Origin: an uncultured Collinsella sp.
Lineage (GTDB): Bacteria; Actinomycetota; Coriobacteriia; Coriobacteriales; Coriobacteriaceae
Direction: 5' to 3'
Length of the DNA stretch: 27,578 bases
Assembly: GCA_902493855.1 (NCBI GenBank)
Contig: CABUQV010000023.1
Span: 1 to 27,578 of the forward strand
Part shown: piece after piece, positions 23,499 through 27,578 of the stretch
How the letters are laid out: every line of letters starts with the position of its first letter
Numbering within the stretch: position 1 is the stretch's first letter
Made by a program: the position numbers and the translations under genes
Notes under the pieces: generated by a model
Seen by the model: the letters and a program-made list of their open reading frames with translations, nothing else
Database searches by the model: none
Told to the model about the DNA's origin: nothing

Positions 23499-24404
23499 AT
23501 GCGGCCCGGTGGCACTCAGACAAAGCGCGGCGCCGCGGTGCGCATGCGACGCCGACTGGGCTTGGCGCCGCGGGCGTACGCGCTGCTGTCTTGCTCGCTG
23601 GTGCTGGTCATAGCTGGCGTTTCTGCCTATGGTATGACCGTGCCGTCCATGATGCAGGCGCATGCCGCACGCGAACCGCGCGTGGGGCATGAGGTCAAAA
23701 GTGATCTGGGCACCACGACTGGATATGCTTGGGCAAGTGTGGTCGCTCATATTGTGTTTGGCACCGACGATGCGGACGGCGCCGAGGCCCCGGACAACGA
23801 AGTCACGCTTGCCAATGGCAAAACCATCGTGCTCACCAACACCAAGATCATCGATCGGTTGTCCAACAATAGCGTGGCGGCAACGGTGAATAAGGTCGAG
23901 CAGCAGAAGGAGCAGGACGCCCAGCAGTCCGGAAAGCCCGGTAGCTCGGATACTTCTGGCTCCGGCTCGGATTCATCGAGTTCGGGCGGCGGCTCTGGGG
24001 CGGGTTCCTCTACCGGAGGGTCTGGAAACGGCGGCTCGACGGGCGGCAACACTGACAACGATGCAAACTCCGGTGGCCTTTCCGCTGCTGAGGAAGAGGG
24101 CATTCACAGTTGGCTTGTGACCAAGTACAACATGCTCGACAGTTACGTTTCTCGTGCCAATGACGTGGTCTCGACCTATAACTCTACGGGAGATCCCAGG
24201 CCGTGCGACAGCCTGGTCGGGGAGATGTTTGTCATTCGAGCCGAGTTCGGTCGTCAGACATTCTCGCCCCGGTCAAAGTGGTATCAGCAGTATGCCAATC
24301 TGTGGGGCTGTTATACCAACCTATGTCAATGGGTCGGCCATTACGGCGATGATGACGTCGCGCTCGGTAACTTCAACAATAACGTGGCGGCGCTTGCCCT
24401 ATGA
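23499..24404 (+). CDS. Membrane-anchored extracytoplasmic protein of the second kinase operon
   Basis: 301 residues from ATG 23499, preceded by GGAGGA at 6 nt. An in-frame ATG at 23442 is possible but coincides with the predicted transcription start. A basic N-terminus and one TM helix (about 27-46) are followed by a folded segment (about 60-135), a Ser/Gly-rich flexible linker (about 144-193) and a C-terminal domain of about 105 residues with W, Y and two pairs of C residues. I do not recognise the family. The stop overlaps the kinase start (ATGA), so it probably works with that kinase as a surface sensor or a phosphorylated effector. Confidence 0.75.
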   Translation: MRPGGTQTKRGAAVRMRRRLGLAPRAYALLSCSLVLVIAGVSAYGMTVPSMMQAHAAREPRVGHEVKSDLGTTTGYAWASVVAHIVFGTDDADGAEAPDNEVTLANGKTIVLTNTKIIDRLSNNSVAATVNKVEQQKEQDAQQSGKPGSSDTSGSGSDSSSSGGGSGAGSSTGGSGNGGSTGGNTDNDANSGGLSAAEEEGIHSWLVTKYNMLDSYVSRANDVVSTYNSTGDPRPCDSLVGEMFVIRAEFGRQTFSPRSKWYQQYANLWGCYTNLCQWVGHYGDDDVALGNFNNNVAALAL

Positions 24405-26245
24405 TGACCGATCTTGCATCCACCACACCACAATCGCTCGGTCGCGATCCCATGGTCGGCCTGCGCCTGGCGCGTGTCGACGGGTTTGAGCCGGCCATTG
24501 CGCTCGGTCAGGACGAACTGCCTGCCTATCTGCGTCGTTTTACGATGCTGTTTGCCGACGATGCCACCATGCGCCGTGGCGGTATCGGCCGCGTGACGCG
24601 TGCCGTCAACGCCCAAGGCGAGGCCGTGGCACTCAAGCAGCTCATCTTGCCGACGCGCGATGAGTTTGACGACGATGCCGCTCACGAGGCGCTGGTCGCC
24701 AAGTTCAAGGCGGCGTTTCGCGAGGAATACGAATGCCATCGCGCCCTTTCGGGCCTTAAGGGCTTTCCCCGCCTCTATGGCTGGGGCGAGGTCGACGGTG
24801 TGCCTGCAATTGTCATGGAATGGGTCGAGGGCGAGACGCTTGCCCGCTTGCGTTCGCGACTCGCCGTGGACGATGCCGGACGCCTGTCGCCGCTTGTGGC
24901 GGCGCGTCTGGGTCGCGACCTGTTCGATCTGCTCTGCCGTATGAGCCTGGTGGGCGAGGGCTTTGTCCATCGCGATATCTCGCCCGCTAATATTATGGTG
25001 CGTACGGCGCGCCTGCCGCTTGACCGGCAGCTTGCCGAGGGCACCTTTGACCTGTGCCTGATCGACTTTGGCTCGTCGCTGGCGCTCGAGCCTGCGTCGG
25101 CCGTGGCCGGTACCGGCGGCAAGGCTTCGTTTACGGAGCGCTATGCCACGCTGCGTCGCGCGACGGTTGCCTATGCCCCGCCCGAGATGCTCACCGACGA
25201 TATTCCCGATCTGCGCGCTTTGCGTATGTCGCCGGCGATCGACGTCTATGCCGCGGCAAGCACGGTTTACGAGCTCATTGCCGGCGCCGCGCCATACGAA
25301 GCCGTGCCGAGCACTTCGGGCACCTCGGGTTCGCGCAAAAAGACGCGCGACATCGCCAGCCCCTATCGTCTCAAGATGGACACGCGGCCCGACTATCCCA
25401 TTGGTGCCCATGCGCCCGGTTGCGATTTGACTCAGCTGCTTCGTCGTGAGCCCGATGTGGCGCTCGCCGCGGCCGAGCAGGCCCAGCAGCTAGGGCTTGA
25501 GCCGGATTCCGAAGAGCTACGCGATGCGCTGGCGTTTGTCGATGCCCAGCTGTTCGACGTGGTGATGGCCTGTCTGTCCAGCCATCAAAAAGATCGTCCC
25601 GAGCCGGCGGCGGTCGAGGCGGCGCTCTCGGCGTTTTGTGACCACTATGCGCAAAATGTCGGTCGTTCGCTCCGCGGCGAGCCGCTCACGCCGTGCCCCA
25701 TGGATGCGTCCGGCCGCGCGGTTCGTCGCGCGGCGATGATCGGTGCGGCGGTCGTTTGCAGCGTGGTTTGGGCTGTGGTCGTGGTTTCGGCCGCGCTGCT
25801 GGCGTCGGGCGCTCGCGTGACGGTGACTTTGGGATCGCTCGTGTGGTCTGGGCCGCTACCGGGTATTATTGCCGCACTGGCGTTGGCGCTGCCAGGCATA
25901 GCCGGCGTTGCCACGGGGGCACTTGCGCGCAATCGGCGCTCGGGCTTTCTGCAGGGTGTGCTTGCGCTTTCTGCCTGCGAGGTTCCGGTGCTGGTTGTGG
26001 CTGCATGTAGCGTATTTTCCCAACGCGCCGTGATGGGCGGCCTTGTTGCCGCTCTGGTTGCAACCTATACGCTTACGTGGTTTTTGCTTGCGATGGGCTT
26101 TGCCTTTGAACTTCCCGTTTCGGCACCGCGACGCACAAAAGCCCAGATGGCGACTCCGCTTGCCGGTGGAGCCGCAGCTGCCCGTACTTTTGGCGGACCT
26201 GTCGAAGTATCGTCCGATTCTATTTCTACGACTAAGGAGGCCTAG
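24401..26245 (+). CDS. Membrane Ser/Thr protein kinase, divergent
   Basis: 614 residues from ATG 24401 (4-bp overlap with the upstream gene). The kinase domain spans about 57-425. Its glycine loop is shortened (GGIGRVTRA, 60-68); VALK (K79), HRDISPANIM (190-199, D192) and DFG (222-224) are present. A PPEM near residue 265 takes the place of APE. The catalytic loop has Ser in place of the usual Lys of HRDxK, as in some lipid or atypical kinases. Insertions lie around 290-335. About four TM helices (about 447-545 and 555-580) end the protein. It probably phosphorylates Thr on partners read by the downstream FHA protein. Confidence 0.88.
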   Translation: MMTDLASTTPQSLGRDPMVGLRLARVDGFEPAIALGQDELPAYLRRFTMLFADDATMRRGGIGRVTRAVNAQGEAVALKQLILPTRDEFDDDAAHEALVAKFKAAFREEYECHRALSGLKGFPRLYGWGEVDGVPAIVMEWVEGETLARLRSRLAVDDAGRLSPLVAARLGRDLFDLLCRMSLVGEGFVHRDISPANIMVRTARLPLDRQLAEGTFDLCLIDFGSSLALEPASAVAGTGGKASFTERYATLRRATVAYAPPEMLTDDIPDLRALRMSPAIDVYAAASTVYELIAGAAPYEAVPSTSGTSGSRKKTRDIASPYRLKMDTRPDYPIGAHAPGCDLTQLLRREPDVALAAAEQAQQLGLEPDSEELRDALAFVDAQLFDVVMACLSSHQKDRPEPAAVEAALSAFCDHYAQNVGRSLRGEPLTPCPMDASGRAVRRAAMIGAAVVCSVVWAVVVVSAALLASGARVTVTLGSLVWSGPLPGIIAALALALPGIAGVATGALARNRRSGFLQGVLALSACEVPVLVVAACSVFSQRAVMGGLVAALVATYTLTWFLLAMGFAFELPVSAPRRTKAQMATPLAGGAAAARTFGGPVEVSSDSISTTKEA

Positions 26246-26248
26246 GTC

Positions 26249-27187
26249 ATGGCATCTCAAGTTGAGCTCACCCCATGCGGGGCCATGTTTGACATCTTTA
26301 AGCGCGCGGCGCATCTGAGCCATATCGAGCTGTGCGGCCTGGTGCTTTCGTCCCGTCCGCTCGCCGACGGCCGCAGCCCGCAGAGCCGAGCCGCCGATCG
26401 CTCTTGGGTTTCCCGCTTTATCGTTCGCGCGCCGGTCGGCACGCTTCAGCAGCGCTACTTTGCCGAATACGGTACCTCGGCTGCGCGTATTATGTCACAA
26501 CTGGCCCTGCGCCAGCGCAATCCCATGGACTCCACGGCTGTGATCAATATGGTGTGCGGTCCTGCAGGTGAACCGATGGTACGCGCGCTCGAAGAGTGCC
26601 ACCAGGACACGAATCTCTATCGCAACGCGCTCGATCGCCTGTCCCAGGCGGCGGAACTCATGCCCGCCGAGCGCGCCGAGGCCGTGCTGGTGCTGTTTGT
26701 CGCCGTCGGTTGTTCGGCGGATGTGCGGTCCTCGGTGAACTATGCCATCGACTACGCGCACGCGACCTGTGGCGGAGGCACATCCACGCCGCGTTCGCTT
26801 GGCATGTCGATGACCGCGGGCGAACGCGAACCCGCCCCGGCGCACCCCTTGGGCTTGCTGCGCGTGCAAAACAGTTTTGTCGTGAGCGCCCCGCGCTGGA
26901 TTCAGCCGAGTGAGCAGGGTGTTGAGATTGGCGCGCTGGCCACTGGCGAGGGCGATATTACCGACGTCGGCGACGATGTCTCGGCCCGCCATGCCCATAT
27001 CTGGTGCGATGCTCAAAATATCTGGCACGTCGAGGACTTGTCGTCCACCAACGGAACCGTGGTGGTAAACGGGGCCACGCGCGTCTGCATTCAGGTCGAG
27101 CCCGGCCGTTCCGCCCAACTCAATCCCGGCGACGAGCTCAAGCTCGGCGAATCCACTACCTACGCCATTCTCTTCGGTGCCCTCTAG
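26249..27187 (+). CDS. Protein with C-terminal FHA domain
   Basis: 312 residues; ATG 26249 with AAGGAGG 8 nt upstream, 3 bp after the kinase stop. The N-terminal 200 residues are unrecognised: mostly helical, with seven cysteines (10, 29, 103, 117, 155, 174 among them), no TM. A divergent FHA domain occupies about 202-310, with VSARHAHIW (244-252) and LSSTNGTVV (264-272). The usual GR of the first loop is replaced by IGALATGEG. Its likely role is to bind phosphothreonine produced by the adjacent kinase; the N-terminal domain would be the output. Confidence 0.85.
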   Translation: MASQVELTPCGAMFDIFKRAAHLSHIELCGLVLSSRPLADGRSPQSRAADRSWVSRFIVRAPVGTLQQRYFAEYGTSAARIMSQLALRQRNPMDSTAVINMVCGPAGEPMVRALEECHQDTNLYRNALDRLSQAAELMPAERAEAVLVLFVAVGCSADVRSSVNYAIDYAHATCGGGTSTPRSLGMSMTAGEREPAPAHPLGLLRVQNSFVVSAPRWIQPSEQGVEIGALATGEGDITDVGDDVSARHAHIWCDAQNIWHVEDLSSTNGTVVVNGATRVCIQVEPGRSAQLNPGDELKLGESTTYAILFGAL

Positions 27188-27244
27188 CCGGCAGTTAGGG
27201 GCGTTCCTTTTAATATGAGCAGGACATTGTCAAGAGGCAAAATC

Positions 27245-27276
27245 GGGCCTGGCCCCAACGATATGGGGTCAGGCCC
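27245..27276. terminator. Hairpin after the FHA gene
   Basis: A 12-bp stem (27245-27256 with 27265-27276, one G-T wobble) with an 8-nt loop, about 57 bp past the stop at 27187. Downstream on the plus strand it is only moderately T-rich (TCTCCCTATA); on the minus strand ATTTT follows, so it may also stop leftward transcription. Confidence 0.65.
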
Positions 27277-27578
27277 TCTCCCTATATCAGCCCGTCCGCG
27301 GCGACCTCGGCGTGTCTTACCGACGCTCGTCTTTGCAGTTTAATATCCGCCCGCGGCGATCTCTCGCTGGGCAATCCGTTGCTACGGCTGAGGCTTCTAC
27401 GTCGAACCGACAGTCTGTGCACGCGTGTGGCGCCCTGTGCGCTCGCAGAAAAGGGACCTGAGGTTCGCCTCAACGGCTTCGGATCGAACCGCTTCCGGGG
27501 TGATCGGCTTATGTGCGGGGGGGGGGGCCCCCCCGACGCCAACAAGGGCAAGAGGGCGGCCGCCCAAACCCAGCCGGA
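27277..27578. other. Non-coding end segment with a G11C7 run
   Basis: No convincing gene. On the minus strand two similar stop-proximal frames end EVAADGLI and EIAAGGY, which look like decayed duplicated C-termini (positions about 27286-27315 and 27340-27365). Bases 27517-27527 are eleven G followed by seven C (27528-27534), an 18-bp run containing a 14-bp G7C7 palindrome. It is unlike anything else in the window and may be an assembly or contig-edge artefact. Confidence 0.45.

Noticed and set aside
27440..27510. Possible tRNA T-arm (GGTTCGATCC on the minus strand)
   Set aside because: The surrounding sequence does not form a cloverleaf on either strand.

Overview
The window looks like a chromosomal segment of a Coriobacteriia member (Actinomycetota), most likely Collinsella or a close relative. 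This rests on high G+C, an actinobacterial pknB-type cell-wall/kinase locus (kinase, fhaA, fhaB, pstP, rodA, pbpA, pknB order), a 12-TM-like LuxR regulator, and long Ala/Pro/Gln linkers. The genus is an inference; no rRNA or other marker gene is present.

Layout. 1-1320: the 3' end of rpiB, a bidirectional terminator, and a LacI-family repressor with a perfect palindrome over its own promoter start. 1332-1527: a short orphan coding fragment. 1707-11770 (minus strand): a six-gene operon that reads, in transcription order, membrane Ser/Thr kinase, FhaA, FhaB, PP2C phosphatase, a single-chain SEDS polymerase-penicillin-binding protein fusion, and a four-PASTA-domain kinase. Genes overlap by 4 bp or are closely spaced, except for a 132-bp gap before the last kinase. 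This is the mycobacterial cell-shape signalling operon with rodA and pbpA fused into one 956-residue protein.

11777-12209: a divergent control region. It holds the operon promoter, a TATAAT box for the rightward gene and, between them, five copies of a 14-bp motif in strictly alternating orientation with 16/18-bp spacers. 12210-18070 (plus strand, visibly lower G+C): an accessory cassette. It encodes a tandem-duplicated membrane LuxR regulator (TM-HTH-TM-HTH), a small secreted cysteine-containing protein, two ABC-type membrane proteins, an ABC ATPase and a membrane-anchored extracytoplasmic protein. The last four genes are translationally coupled. It has the organisation of a secreted-toxin/immunity or antimicrobial-peptide ABC locus and is the best candidate for an undescribed system here.

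18174-23253: housekeeping DNA metabolism (dnaX, ybaB, recR), flanked and interrupted by two membrane proteins (YcxB-like; an unknown 157-residue protein). 23499-27187: a second phospho-signalling operon with a membrane-anchored extracytoplasmic protein, a membrane Ser/Thr kinase with divergent catalytic motifs, and a protein with a C-terminal FHA domain. Two near-identical GTTGYGCAAC palindromes lie upstream, 73 bp apart. 27188-27578 contains a hairpin, no convincing gene, and a G11C7 run that may be an assembly artefact.

Taken together, two separate Ser/Thr kinase-FHA modules sit within 27 kb (three kinases, three FHA proteins, one PP2C phosphatase). The first is tied to peptidoglycan synthesis; the second has an unknown output.
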